9,169 bases of DNA from Legionella longbeachae (GTDB lineage Bacteria > Pseudomonadota > Gammaproteobacteria > Legionellales > Legionellaceae): the NCBI GenBank assembly GCA_016191305.1, contig JACPOX010000263.1, positions 1 through 9,169 on the forward strand, written 5' to 3'. The translations under genes were made by a program, and so were the position numbers. This document shows, piece by piece, positions 1-7,453 of this stretch (positions are counted from its first letter, which is position 1; every line of letters starts with the position of its first letter). Below the pieces are notes generated by a model, which saw only the letters and a list, made by a program, of their open reading frames with translations, did no database searches and had not been told where the DNA came from.

Positions 1-496
1 ACCATTCAGTAATTTTTACTTCACCATAAACAAGCCCCAACATACCTAAAGTAGTCATAAGTCCTGCGACCAAAGAAAAATATCGCTTTGGTAACCAATT
101 TAAAGCAAGAGACAACACTCCAACAAAAGCGAATGAAGAGCCAAAACCCATTAAAAAACGCCCTGCTCCCACTAAGAACATAGAGGAAGTCAAAGTAAAC
201 ATCCATGAACCTAATGTACAACAGATACAAGCAAAAGTTAAAAGCCTTTTGGGACCAAATCTATCCATTAACATTCCTACAGGCATCTGCATAGGAGAAT
301 ATGCAAAATAGTATAAGGCGGAAATCTGGCCAAAAGTAGTTGCTGATATATGTCCTAAAGCAGTGCTAAGTTCTGTCTGCAATACCCCAGGAATAATACG
401 TAATATAAACTCATAACAATAAAAAATTGCACCGACAAAGCAGATGAACATACCAACTAGTAATTGTTTTCTGGGTACTGCTTTATTTAGGTGCAT
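1..496 (-). CDS. MFS transporter, Pht-like (N-terminal part, cut by window edge)
   Basis: Inner-membrane secondary transporter of the major facilitator superfamily. I translated 165 residues running open to the window edge, covering transmembrane segments 1 to 5. Visible marks are the YCYEFILRIIP stretch at the end of segment 1 (residues 27-37), the loop 2-3 motif A as GMLMDRFGPKR (74-84), and the intact segment 4 to 5 region FVGV...NWLPKRYFSLVAGL (124-146). The YEFxLRxxP pattern resembles Legionella/Coxiella phagosomal transporters that import amino acids or nucleosides, so that role is inferred; the substrate cannot be read. It overlaps the stop of the upstream paralogue by 14 nt, so the two are probably co-translated. 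A Shine-Dalgarno AAAGGAG precedes two in-frame ATGs, at 502 and 496. I chose 496 (spacing about 10); 502 is possible and adds two residues. Confidence 0.85.
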   Translation of the reverse strand, partial: MHLNKAVPRKQLLVGMFICFVGAIFYCYEFILRIIPGVLQTELSTALGHISATTFGQISALYYFAYSPMQMPVGMLMDRFGPKRLLTFACICCTLGSWMFTLTSSMFLVGAGRFLMGFGSSFAFVGVLSLALNWLPKRYFSLVAGLMTTLGMLGLVYGEVKITEW

Positions 497-1694
497 GAGC
501 ATGAGTCTCCTTTAAAAAGAAAGTTAAGAGAGCAGCGATACCCATTCCTATAGGAATGAAAGCCAAAGCAATGCGATAATCCGTCATATTATACAGTTTA
601 TGGACATTATCAACTGCCAGTCCTGTAGCAACTAAACCGCCACTGCGTAGAGAATAACTTAAGTCCAATAAGTGTCCTACTAAAGGCTGTAATAACATAG
701 CTCCTAACATCACGATCATATTAGTGAGTGCCATAGCTGTACCTGCTGCTTCACCTGGGCTCAACTCTCTACCTACTGCAAATACTATTGCTTGGGCGCT
801 GTACATTAAGCCTAACAAGAACATCAGCACTTGGACATTAAACTCACTAAGACCTGGGCAATACAAAATAAGCAGCATCAATACAGTGGCTCCTGTAGCG
901 CCTAAAAACATAGGGAGCTTTCGACGTGCCACTCTATCAGAAATATAACCCATAAGTGGAGCGCCCAAGGTAAAACCTAAAAACAACAAAGAGTTCGCCA
1001 AACCAGCGGCATGTTCTGAAAGTCCATGCGCATGTCTCAAATAGGGAATTCCCCATAACTCAGCAAAAACAGTTGTTGGCAGATAAACCAAACAACCAAA
1101 CATTCCATTAACCCAGATCTGCTTGTTACGAGCAATAATACCTAAATCAATTAAACCTTTTTTGAAAGAAGATACAGTACCACTTTGTCTGTGTCGGCCT
1201 TTTTTATCATGGATTCCAAACCATAAAACAATGGATAACCCAATTCCAAAAAATGCAGTAGCATTAAGGGTTTTAATCCAGCCTACTTTATGGACAAATA
1301 CTTCTAAAAAATTGAATACACCCACGAAGGCAAATGCCGATCCTAGACCTACTAAAAATCGCCCAGACGCTGCAACCCAGAAGGTTGACGTACCAGTAAA
1401 TAAAAAAGTTCCAATGACGCAAATCAAACATGCAAAGGTTAACAGCCTTCTAGGACCATAACGGTCCATCATTAAACCTACAGGTAATTGCATCGGCACA
1501 TAAGCATAATAGTAAATGGATGAAACATGTCCAAATCCAGTAGCAGATAAATTAAAATGGTTTCGTAGTGCGGTTTCCATCGCACTAGGCGCAATCCGAA
1601 GCAAATATTCATAACTATAAAATAGGGCTCCAAGACCGCAAATAAGCCATCCTATTATTGCATAACTTCTACGATTTTCAGAAAGCAAGACCAT
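483..1694 (-). CDS. MFS transporter, Pht-like, lacking transmembrane segment 5
   Basis: Major facilitator superfamily transporter and close paralogue of the downstream gene. With the start at 1694 it has 403 residues. Segment 1 ends in YSYEYLLRIAPS (26-37), and motif A is GLMMDRYGPRR (73-83). C-terminal-half segments 7 to 12 are recognisable, from IWVNGMFGCLVYL (193-205) to ALAFIPIGMGIAALLTFFL (376-394). The oddity lies at residues 124-139: FVGV is followed by only FNFLE and then VFVHKVGW, whereas the neighbour has at least 38 residues there, including segment 5. This looks like an in-frame deletion, leaving 11 segments and a doubtful fold. Start choice: the frame opens upstream with TTG at 1757, but aligning with the paralogue's N-terminus supports ATG at 1694. 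AAGGAG abuts that ATG with no spacer, so TTG at 1688 (spacing 6) is also possible. Confidence 0.82.
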   Translation of the reverse strand: MVLLSENRRSYAIIGWLICGLGALFYSYEYLLRIAPSAMETALRNHFNLSATGFGHVSSIYYYAYVPMQLPVGLMMDRYGPRRLLTFACLICVIGTFLFTGTSTFWVAASGRFLVGLGSAFAFVGVFNFLEVFVHKVGWIKTLNATAFFGIGLSIVLWFGIHDKKGRHRQSGTVSSFKKGLIDLGIIARNKQIWVNGMFGCLVYLPTTVFAELWGIPYLRHAHGLSEHAAGLANSLLFLGFTLGAPLMGYISDRVARRKLPMFLGATGATVLMLLILYCPGLSEFNVQVLMFLLGLMYSAQAIVFAVGRELSPGEAAGTAMALTNMIVMLGAMLLQPLVGHLLDLSYSLRSGGLVATGLAVDNVHKLYNMTDYRIALAFIPIGMGIAALLTFFLKETHAHAPK

Positions 1695-1861
1695 CTCCTT
1701 AACTATTGGGTTAAGCAAGTACTTTGATTGTTTTAAATAAACATTCAAAACAATCAAAGCTCCTAATATTTTTAATTTTGCTATAACTATCCTGGACGCA
1801 GCCAGAAACCTCTCTGACGGTATATTGCTACACCCAGAGATCCTTACATGGAGATCCTAAT

Positions 1862-3103
1862 TTATTTTAAATTACTATTCACTTGACTCACGCCACTTGC
1901 TATTGCAGCCTGAGCTACAGCAGCAGGAACTCGTTCTCTTAAACGAGGATCTATCGGCTTAGGAATAATATAGTTAGGACCAAACTCCCAATGCATAACA
2001 CCTGGATAATTATCCTTCACTACCTGGGGAACGGGCTCATGCACCAATTGACGAATCGCTTCAACTGCTGCAATTTGCATAGACTGATTAATACATTTAG
2101 CACGCACATCCAGCGCACCACGAAAAATATATGGAAAACATAACACATTATTGACCTGATTGGGATAGTCACTACGGCCAGTAGCTATTACCAGATCATC
2201 GCGAACCTCAAGAGCTAACTCTGGTCTAATTTCAGGATCAGGATTAGATAAGGCAAAAATAACCGGTTTAGGGGCCATTAATTTCAGTAAATCAGCATCG
2301 AGTAAATTCGGTTTTGCAACACCAATAAATACATCTGCATCAACTAATGCATCAGCTAAAGTTCTACACTCTGTAGTCCGTGAAAAAGCAAATTTATATG
2401 CATTCAAATCAGCTCGACCCGAGTGAATAACACCTTTGGTATCCAAAAGTAACATATTTTCTTTATGAGCACCTAAGGCAACAAGTAATCGCATAGAGGC
2501 TATGCCAGCAGCCCCGGCGCCAATGCATACAATTTTTGCTTCAGTTAATTTTTTTTGCTGTAGCTCAAGAGCATTGAGCAAACCTGCTGCTACCACTATA
2601 GCTGTGCCATGTTGATCATCATGGAATACCGGTATCTGCAACTGCTCAATGAGAGATTGCTCGATTTCAAAACACTCTGGTGCTTTTAAATCTTCAAGAT
2701 TAATTCCACCAAAAGTAGGAGAAATACGTTTTGCAGTAGAAATAAATGCTTGTGAATCATGGGCATCAATTTCTATATCAAATACATCAATTCCAGCGAA
2801 ACGTTTAAATAAAACCGCCTTGCCTTCCATAACTGGTTTACTGGCAAGCGGCCCAAGATCACCTAAACCAAGTACTGCAGTGCCATTAGTCATAACAGCA
2901 ACTAAGTTGCCTTTATTAGTATAACGATAAGAATCATCAGGATTTGCGGCGATGGCAAGTACAGGTGCGGCAACACCAGGTGTATATGCTAAAGATAAAT
3001 CACTCTGAGAGTCGGTTGATTTGGTAATATGAACGCCAAGTTTTCCAGGAGTAGGAAACTCATGATAATCCAATGCGCATTGCTTTAAATCTTCATTATC
3101 CAA
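1862..3103 (-). CDS. NADP-dependent malic enzyme, short form
   Basis: Oxidative decarboxylation of malate to pyruvate and CO2 with reduction of NAD(P), a cytosolic link between the TCA cycle and pyruvate or NADPH supply. The 413 residues match the short prokaryotic form: the malic domain comes first, with Tyr40 in SLAYTPGVA and Lys95 in MEGKAVLFKRFAG. Metal-ligand motifs follow as GGINLEDLKAP (Glu137, Asp138) and HDDQHGTA (Asp163). A Rossmann motif GAGAAG lies at 195-200 and SNPDPE near 290. It lacks the C-terminal phosphotransacetylase-like domain of E. coli MaeB (about 760 residues), so it resembles the stand-alone form. NADP rather than NAD preference is inferred from the family. The start is TTG at 3103, eight bases after a weak AAGAGAG site; the N-terminus DLKQCALDYHEFPTPGK fits the family start. 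A promoter candidate lies just upstream. Confidence 0.95.
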   Translation of the reverse strand: MDNEDLKQCALDYHEFPTPGKLGVHITKSTDSQSDLSLAYTPGVAAPVLAIAANPDDSYRYTNKGNLVAVMTNGTAVLGLGDLGPLASKPVMEGKAVLFKRFAGIDVFDIEIDAHDSQAFISTAKRISPTFGGINLEDLKAPECFEIEQSLIEQLQIPVFHDDQHGTAIVVAAGLLNALELQQKKLTEAKIVCIGAGAAGIASMRLLVALGAHKENMLLLDTKGVIHSGRADLNAYKFAFSRTTECRTLADALVDADVFIGVAKPNLLDADLLKLMAPKPVIFALSNPDPEIRPELALEVRDDLVIATGRSDYPNQVNNVLCFPYIFRGALDVRAKCINQSMQIAAVEAIRQLVHEPVPQVVKDNYPGVMHWEFGPNYIIPKPIDPRLRERVPAAVAQAAIASGVSQVNSNLK

Positions 3104-3133
3104 AATACTAGCTCTCTTAAATAAAAAATCATA

Positions 3134-3162
3134 ATTTTAAGTAGGGGTTATAATCCTACCAA
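3134..3162 (-). promoter_or_regulatory. Candidate sigma-70 promoter for the malic enzyme gene
   Basis: On the minus strand, TTGGTA (3157-3162) is separated by 17 bases from TAAAAT (3134-3139), matching the consensus boxes at four and five of six positions. This would place transcription initiation near 3127, about 24 bases before the TTG start. The assignment is by consensus only, in AT-rich DNA. Confidence 0.45.
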
Positions 3163-3325
3163 CCATTATCAATTCACTGCTCACCTAAAGCGTCCAGAGG
3201 CAAGCACCTGGTTATGAACTCCTTAGAGAAACAGCCGCTAGATGATGAGGATTAAACAAGAATTGAAACATCAAGACATTACAACCAACAAAAATTAACA
3301 TTGAAGGCTGTAATCTGTCAATATG

Positions 3326-3347
3326 TTATACTTCGAATGCAGTATAA
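3326..3347. repeat. Short inverted repeat downstream of rpmE
   Basis: TTATACT (3326-3332) and AGTATAA (3341-3347) form a perfect 7-bp inverted repeat around an 8-base spacer. It lies 27 bases beyond the rpmE stop. It lacks a following T tract on either strand, so it is a poor intrinsic terminator. The left arm also carries an extended -10-like TGTTATACT on the plus strand (3324-3332). Its function is unknown. Confidence 0.35.
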
Positions 3348-3373
3348 AGCAATAAGGAACCAGCTCATGCACC

Positions 3374-3604
3374 TTATTTTTGTACTTCTTTAGCTTGATT
3401 AGAGCGTTGGCTGTAGCGATCACGAAACTTCTGAACACGACCTCCAGTATCAACTAATTTTTGCTTACCTGTATAAAAAGGATGACATTGTGAGCACACT
3501 TCAATGTTCAAATCTTTACACAAGGTTGAACGAGTCTCAAATACCTCACCACAACTGCAAGTAACTTTAACGGTTTTATATTCTGGATGAATAGATGCCT
3601 TCAT
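3374..3604 (-). CDS. rpmE: 50S ribosomal protein L31, zinc-binding type
   Basis: Large-subunit ribosomal protein bL31, which bridges the subunits near the central protuberance. The 76 residues open [16 protein letters not shown], characteristic of the family, and carry the full zinc-ligand set Cys16, Cys18, Cys37 and Cys40 (CSC and CSQC), making it the C+ form rather than the zinc-free paralogue. The [18 protein letters not shown] segment is typical; the last 15 or so residues are a charged tail. The frame stays open 37 codons further upstream, but that extension has no family resemblance. ATG at 3604 follows a GAGAGTGG site. It is transcribed divergently from dps and has its own candidate promoter at 3687-3715. 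bL31 is known to regulate its own synthesis in E. coli; no clear leader structure was found here. Confidence 0.96.
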   Translation of the reverse strand: MKASIHPEYKTVKVTCSCGEVFETRSTLCKDLNIEVCSQCHPFYTGKQKLVDTGGRVQKFRDRYSQRSNQAKEVQK

Positions 3605-3686
3605 AATACCACTCTCTATAGTTTGAAATGAATATCGCCACCTGAACCCATTGCCAGGCACCATACTCGACACACAATGACGCGAA

Positions 3687-3715
3687 ACAATAGCAGAAAA
3701 ATTATCGCAAAGCAA
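3687..3715 (-). promoter_or_regulatory. Candidate rpmE promoter with extended -10
   Basis: On the minus strand TTGCTT (3710-3715), a 17-base spacer and TATTGT (3687-3692) preceded by TGC give an extended -10 arrangement. Initiation near 3680 would leave a leader of about 76 bases before the rpmE ATG. Box matches are only moderate, so this is a consensus-based guess. Confidence 0.38.
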
Positions 3716-3807
3716 TTTCCTGATTAAATAATTATGTATATTTTTACAACCAAATGCAAATAATTGGTCTATTATTAAAACAAAAAATTAATTTAATAGG
3801 AGACATC

Positions 3808-4302
3808 ATGAAAAAATTACAACTGCACCTGTTAGATACTCCCAATGATCTTGACATAAAAGATCGTCGCAAAATTGCTGAAGCTATCAATCCACTTTTG
3901 GCTGATACATTCGCATTATTTGTAAAGACAAAAAACTTTCATTGGCATATGTCAGGTCACCATTATCGTGATTATCATCTTATGCTAGACGAACAAAGTG
4001 TGCAGATTTTTGCCATGATTGATGTTTTAGCAGAACGCGTACGCAAGCTTGGAGAAAAAACAATACAATCTATTGGTCAGATCAAAGAGCTTAAAAGTAT
4101 TAAAGATAATAATGAAACTTTATCAGCTGAAGGAATGCTTGCTGATCTTTTGCAAGATAATAAAGATTTTTTAATTAGCATGAGAGCAGTTCATGAAGTA
4201 TGTAGTAAAAGAAATGATGTTGCCACAACGAGTATCTTAGAAAACTATATTGATGAAACTGAAAGACGGGTTTGGTTTTTATTTGAAACCTTAGCAAAAT
4301 AG
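3808..4302 (+). CDS. dps: Dps family ferritin-like DNA-protecting protein
   Basis: Forms a dodecameric shell that oxidises Fe(II) with peroxide, stores the iron, and in many bacteria binds DNA, limiting hydroxyl-radical damage. The 164 residues show the complete inter-subunit ferroxidase set with the family spacing: His45 and Trp46 in FHWHMSG, His57, Asp61, Asp72 and Glu76 in MIDVLAER. The spacing 12, 4, 11, 4 equals that of the Listeria ferroxidase residues 31, 43, 47, 58 and 62. The N-terminus MKKLQLHLLDTPNDLD is short and only mildly basic, so strong DNA binding is not obvious from sequence. The start at 3808 is chosen because AGGAG lies five bases upstream; an ATG-free extension upstream in frame is unlikely to be coding. 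It is the only plus-strand gene, divergent from rpmE. In many bacteria OxyR or sigma-S controls dps; no such site was clearly seen. Confidence 0.95.
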   Translation: MKKLQLHLLDTPNDLDIKDRRKIAEAINPLLADTFALFVKTKNFHWHMSGHHYRDYHLMLDEQSVQIFAMIDVLAERVRKLGEKTIQSIGQIKELKSIKDNNETLSAEGMLADLLQDNKDFLISMRAVHEVCSKRNDVATTSILENYIDETERRVWFLFETLAK

Positions 4303-4326
4303 ATCGTGAGTTCTGGTTAAAGAATT

Positions 4327-4340
4327 CGCTGTGCACAGCG
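4327..4340. repeat. Perfect 14-bp palindrome downstream of dps
   Basis: CGCTGTGCACAGCG is its own reverse complement and begins 25 bases after the dps stop. As RNA it would fold into a 5-bp stem with a TGCA loop, but no T tract follows, so intrinsic termination is weakly supported. A dimeric protein-binding site is an alternative. Confidence 0.45.
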
Positions 4341-4372
4341 TAACTCTTCCCAGATAAATGACACAACCCATT

Positions 4373-4396
4373 AAAAAAGCCGAATTTTCCGGTTTT
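4373..4396 (-). terminator. Probable intrinsic terminator of the wrbA-to-4407 gene run
   Basis: Read on the minus strand, AAAACCG (4390-4396) pairs with CGG (4380-4382) and, past a one-base bulge, TTTT, with a 7-base loop. A run of six T follows the stem. It starts 11 bases beyond the stop of the 4407-5108 gene. On the plus strand the stem is followed by only four T, so it could also act weakly for dps. Confidence 0.55.
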
Positions 4397-4406
4397 GATA
4401 GGCTAA

Positions 4407-5108
4407 TTAAATTTTTGGTTGTAGTGATTTTAATTCATATGGATAAGGATTTATGACTGGTTCATCTGTTTTAGGATGATTAATATTGACTACATCACCA
4501 ACATTGAGTAACTGCCTATTAAATGCGGTTTTTTCTTGTGTTTGTTTTCCTGCATATATTGAAAATCGATGGAGTCCCTCTTTTTCAATTGTCTTTAACT
4601 CTCTGACTAGCAAACTAGAGCCAGAGAACCCTATATGTTTTTCCTCTTCAAGATCAATTGAACTTGAATCACAGGATAAATCAATTTTTAAAGTATATTG
4701 GTGACCAGTTAATATTGAAATTTGTTCTATATTCGCAGTAAAACTTGACGAAGGGTGGATGAAAAACATCTGATCATCTATGTTTTCATAAATAGCCGGT
4801 AATCCTAGACTTACTTTTTTACCTTTTGAACTATTTTTTAAATTGGTATTAGCAACTAGCTCAAACGTCGTTGATATTGTGATATTTTTATTATTACAGT
4901 CTATTACTTGGCATAAGATTCCGTTTAATTGAATATAAGTGTTTTTTGTGATTATGTCGTTAAAATCAGAGGGTAATGATATAGTAAATTGATATGTTTC
5001 ATTTTCCTCATTCTTTTCAACGTTGGTTAACTCCACCAAGCCTTTTGTAGATCCAGTAAAAAAGCAAAATAATTTGGTTTTTTGATTTAAATCGATACGT
5101 CCTTGCAT
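4407..5108 (-). CDS. Degenerate riboflavin synthase / lumazine-protein-like double-barrel protein
   Basis: The function is not established. The 233 residues follow the two-barrel plan of riboflavin synthase alpha chain. Barrel 1 has FFTGSTKGLVEL (16-27) in place of MFTGI...G.V, then LNGILCQVID (61-70) in place of NGVCLTV, and VANTNLKNSSKGKKVSL (85-101) in place of the TNL...G..VNVE stretch. Barrel 2 has HIGFSGSSLLVRE (158-170) for FIGIDGISLTVGE, and a final QEKTAFNRQLLNVGDVVNI (191-209) for ERTTL....G..VNIE. Key residues are lost: the catalytic cysteine position is Leu65, the ligand-binding threonine is Gln67, the GGH of GGHxxxGH is gone (only His118 remains), and the second-barrel threonine is Leu167. 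It is therefore probably not a synthase; non-catalytic lumazine- or flavin-binding homologues are the nearest precedent. A 15-residue N-terminal extension precedes the motif. AAGGA sits six bases before the ATG. It is the last gene of the wrbA-nuclease run. Confidence 0.62.
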   Translation of the reverse strand: MQGRIDLNQKTKLFCFFTGSTKGLVELTNVEKNEENETYQFTISLPSDFNDIITKNTYIQLNGILCQVIDCNNKNITISTTFELVANTNLKNSSKGKKVSLGLPAIYENIDDQMFFIHPSSSFTANIEQISILTGHQYTLKIDLSCDSSSIDLEEEKHIGFSGSSLLVRELKTIEKEGLHRFSIYAGKQTQEKTAFNRQLLNVGDVVNINHPKTDEPVINPYPYELKSLQPKI

Positions 5109-5141
5109 TTTTATTCCTTGTCAACAGACTCTAATGTTTAT

Positions 5142-5915
5142 TTACAATAAATCCAGTTCAACCCAAACAGGAGCATGATCTGAAGGTCTTTCAGCTTTTC
5201 GCGGTTCTTTATCAATAACAGATCGTTGACATACCTCATTAAGTTCTTTACTCAACAAGATATGATCAATACGCAAACCACGATTACGTCGGAAAGCAGC
5301 TGCACGATAATCCCACCAGCTAAATGCTTGTTCTTCCTGAATAAAATTTCTGAAACTATCGTACAATCCAAGTTGCAGAAGTTGCGTAAATGCTTCTCGC
5401 TCCGCGGGGCTTACTAATACAGAACCTTGCCATTCAATTGGATCATGAACATCCCGATCCTCAGGAGCAATATTAAAATCACCAACTACTGCCACTTTAG
5501 GATAAAGGTTCATTTGTTGCTGAATGAAGGAACTAATCTTCTGCAGCCAGTTCAGTTTATATTGGTATTTATCCGAAGTTAGTTCTGAGCCATTAGGAAC
5601 GTATAAATTAATCAACCGAATTCCAGCAACCGTTACTGCCATGATTCGTCGTTGGGGATCTATAAAATCAGGAAGATCCGTTATAATTTCAGAAAAAGGA
5701 TATCGACTGATTACAGCAACACCATTATATGCTTTTTGTCCTGAAAAGATCACATGATAGCCTTTTTCCACAAACGGGATCAGAGGGAAATGTTCATCAA
5801 GCAATTTTGTTTCTTGGAGGGCAAGAATATCTACTCGTGAAGAATCCAGCCATTCCAATACCTGATCCAGCCTCACTTTCAATGAATTAACATTCCAACT
5901 TGCTACTTTAAGCAC
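5142..5915 (-). CDS. xthA: Exodeoxyribonuclease III family nuclease (XthA/NExo-like)
   Basis: Mg-dependent DNA repair enzyme of the exonuclease-endonuclease-phosphatase fold, acting on 3' ends and abasic sites. With the chosen start it has 257 residues, near the 268 of E. coli XthA. Catalytic residues are all present: Asn8 and Asn10 (SWNVNS), Glu35 (QETK), Asp146 and Asn148 (GDFNI), Asp217 (LRIDHILL), and Asp246 with His247 (SDHAPV). The sequence resembles E. coli XthA and Neisseria NExo more than the adjacent paralogue. An upstream TTG at 5936 is in frame, but GTG at 5915 is better: AGGAG lies six bases before it and LKVASWNVNS is the usual N-terminus. The start overlaps the upstream nuclease stop by 8 nt, implying translational coupling. 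Exonuclease versus AP-endonuclease preference is inferred from the family. Confidence 0.94.
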   Translation of the reverse strand: MLKVASWNVNSLKVRLDQVLEWLDSSRVDILALQETKLLDEHFPLIPFVEKGYHVIFSGQKAYNGVAVISRYPFSEIITDLPDFIDPQRRIMAVTVAGIRLINLYVPNGSELTSDKYQYKLNWLQKISSFIQQQMNLYPKVAVVGDFNIAPEDRDVHDPIEWQGSVLVSPAEREAFTQLLQLGLYDSFRNFIQEEQAFSWWDYRAAAFRRNRGLRIDHILLSKELNEVCQRSVIDKEPRKAERPSDHAPVWVELDLL

Positions 5916-6690
5916 ACCAATCTCCTTTATATTCAATTAATAAAGGAGCATGATCTGACAAACGCGCCTCGCGAAAAATACAGCTATCTGCTACCGACTC
6001 TATAAGACCAGGAGTAATTACTTGATAATCAATTCTCCATCCTACATTTTTTTCCCAAGCACGAGATCTATAAGACCACCAAGTATATTGTTCTTCCTGC
6101 TGATTATGTATTCGAAAAGCATCAATAAAACCCATAGCACCAAATAACTCATCCATCCAAGCACGTTCGTCAGGTAAAAATCCAGAATTCTTTTGATTAG
6201 TCCGCCAATTTTTCAAGTCAATTTTTTTATGAGCAATATTATAATCACCGCACAAAATCAATTCACGCCCTTCATTTTTTAACTGCATTAAATGCTTAGC
6301 AAATTGTTCCAGAAAATGATATTTCACTCCTTGACGCTCATCCCCACTTGTCCCTGAAGGTAAATACATTGATATGATACTGAATTTTGGGTAATCAAAT
6401 TGAATGTATCTTCCCTCGTTATCGCAAAAATCAAAACCCATGCCTTTAACAATGCGTACGGGCTTATGACGAGCATAAATTGCTACCCCACTATATCCTT
6501 TCTTTTGCGCTGAATAATACTCACAAAAATAATCACGTGGGTAGAATACTTCTTCAGGAGTTAATTGTTCCACTTGAGCTTTAGTTTCTTGGATGCAGAC
6601 AAAATCAGCATCCTGTAGTGCTAGCCATTCATAAAATCCATTACGTGCTGCAGCACGAATTCCATTGGCATTAAAACTAATTACTTTCAT
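5908..6690 (-). CDS. exoA: ExoIII-family AP endonuclease (ExoA/NApe-like)
   Basis: Second exonuclease-endonuclease-phosphatase enzyme of base excision repair, expected to cut the DNA backbone 5' of abasic sites. The 260 residues begin MKVISFNANGIRAAARNGFYEW, the typical start of the ExoA/NApe branch. Catalytic positions are complete: Asn7, Glu35 (QETK), Asp149 and Asn151 (GDYNI), Asp221 (WRIDYQ), Asp246 and His247 (SDHAPL). The KNWRTNQKNSGFLPDER and YTWWSYR segments mark this branch and differ from the neighbouring XthA-like protein, so the pair are old paralogues rather than a recent duplication. It starts two bases after the wrbA-like stop, with no strong Shine-Dalgarno, so translation probably depends on ribosomes finishing the upstream gene. 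Confidence 0.94.
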   Translation of the reverse strand: MKVISFNANGIRAAARNGFYEWLALQDADFVCIQETKAQVEQLTPEEVFYPRDYFCEYYSAQKKGYSGVAIYARHKPVRIVKGMGFDFCDNEGRYIQFDYPKFSIISMYLPSGTSGDERQGVKYHFLEQFAKHLMQLKNEGRELILCGDYNIAHKKIDLKNWRTNQKNSGFLPDERAWMDELFGAMGFIDAFRIHNQQEEQYTWWSYRSRAWEKNVGWRIDYQVITPGLIESVADSCIFREARLSDHAPLLIEYKGDWCA

Positions 6691-6692
6691 TT

Positions 6693-7325
<633 letters not shown>

Positions 7326-7363
7326 TCAAATAGCACCATTAAATTAAGAAAAAGGAGCTTTAA

Positions 7364-7391
7364 TGTAGGTTGGGCCAGCGGCCAACCTACA
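7364..7391. repeat. REP-like palindrome, copy 1
   Basis: TGTAGGTTGG (7364-7373) and CCAACCTACA (7382-7391) are perfect inverted arms around an 8-base centre GCCAGCGG that can extend the stem. The same GTAGGTTGGGC core is found, less perfectly, at two sites on the other side of the 7454-8674 gene. Similar palindromes occur as dispersed REP-like repeats in many gammaproteobacteria; identity with a known family is from memory. Confidence 0.7.
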
Positions 7392-7453
7392 AAATCTTTA
7401 ACTTAACGTGAGTTCGAAAGCAGGACATCGAGTCTTATTTAAATTATTCGATT

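Noticed and set aside
21..230. 69-codon minus-strand reading frame
   Set aside because: It is out of frame with the MFS protein that reads cleanly through the same bases with strong family motifs.
1837..1858. Direct repeat GAGATCCT twice, 14 bases apart, after the malic enzyme stop
   Set aside because: An eight-base repeat of two units is easily chance, and no structure or T tract accompanies it.
3321..3347. Possible Zur box near zinc-type rpmE (GTTATA half-site)
   Set aside because: The half-sites are separated by a longer spacer than the compact Zur palindrome and lie downstream, not upstream, of rpmE.
3635..3662. Possible autoregulatory hairpin in the rpmE leader (CCTG/CAGG)
   Set aside because: Only four consecutive pairs form around a 10-base loop; too weak without comparative support.
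3605..3715. 37-residue N-terminal extension of L31
   Set aside because: The family begins at [10 protein letters not shown]; the extension covers the candidate promoter and leader and has no recognisable sequence.
3754..3807. 18-residue N-terminal extension of Dps
   Set aside because: AGGAG is correctly spaced before ATG 3808, and the extension includes that site.
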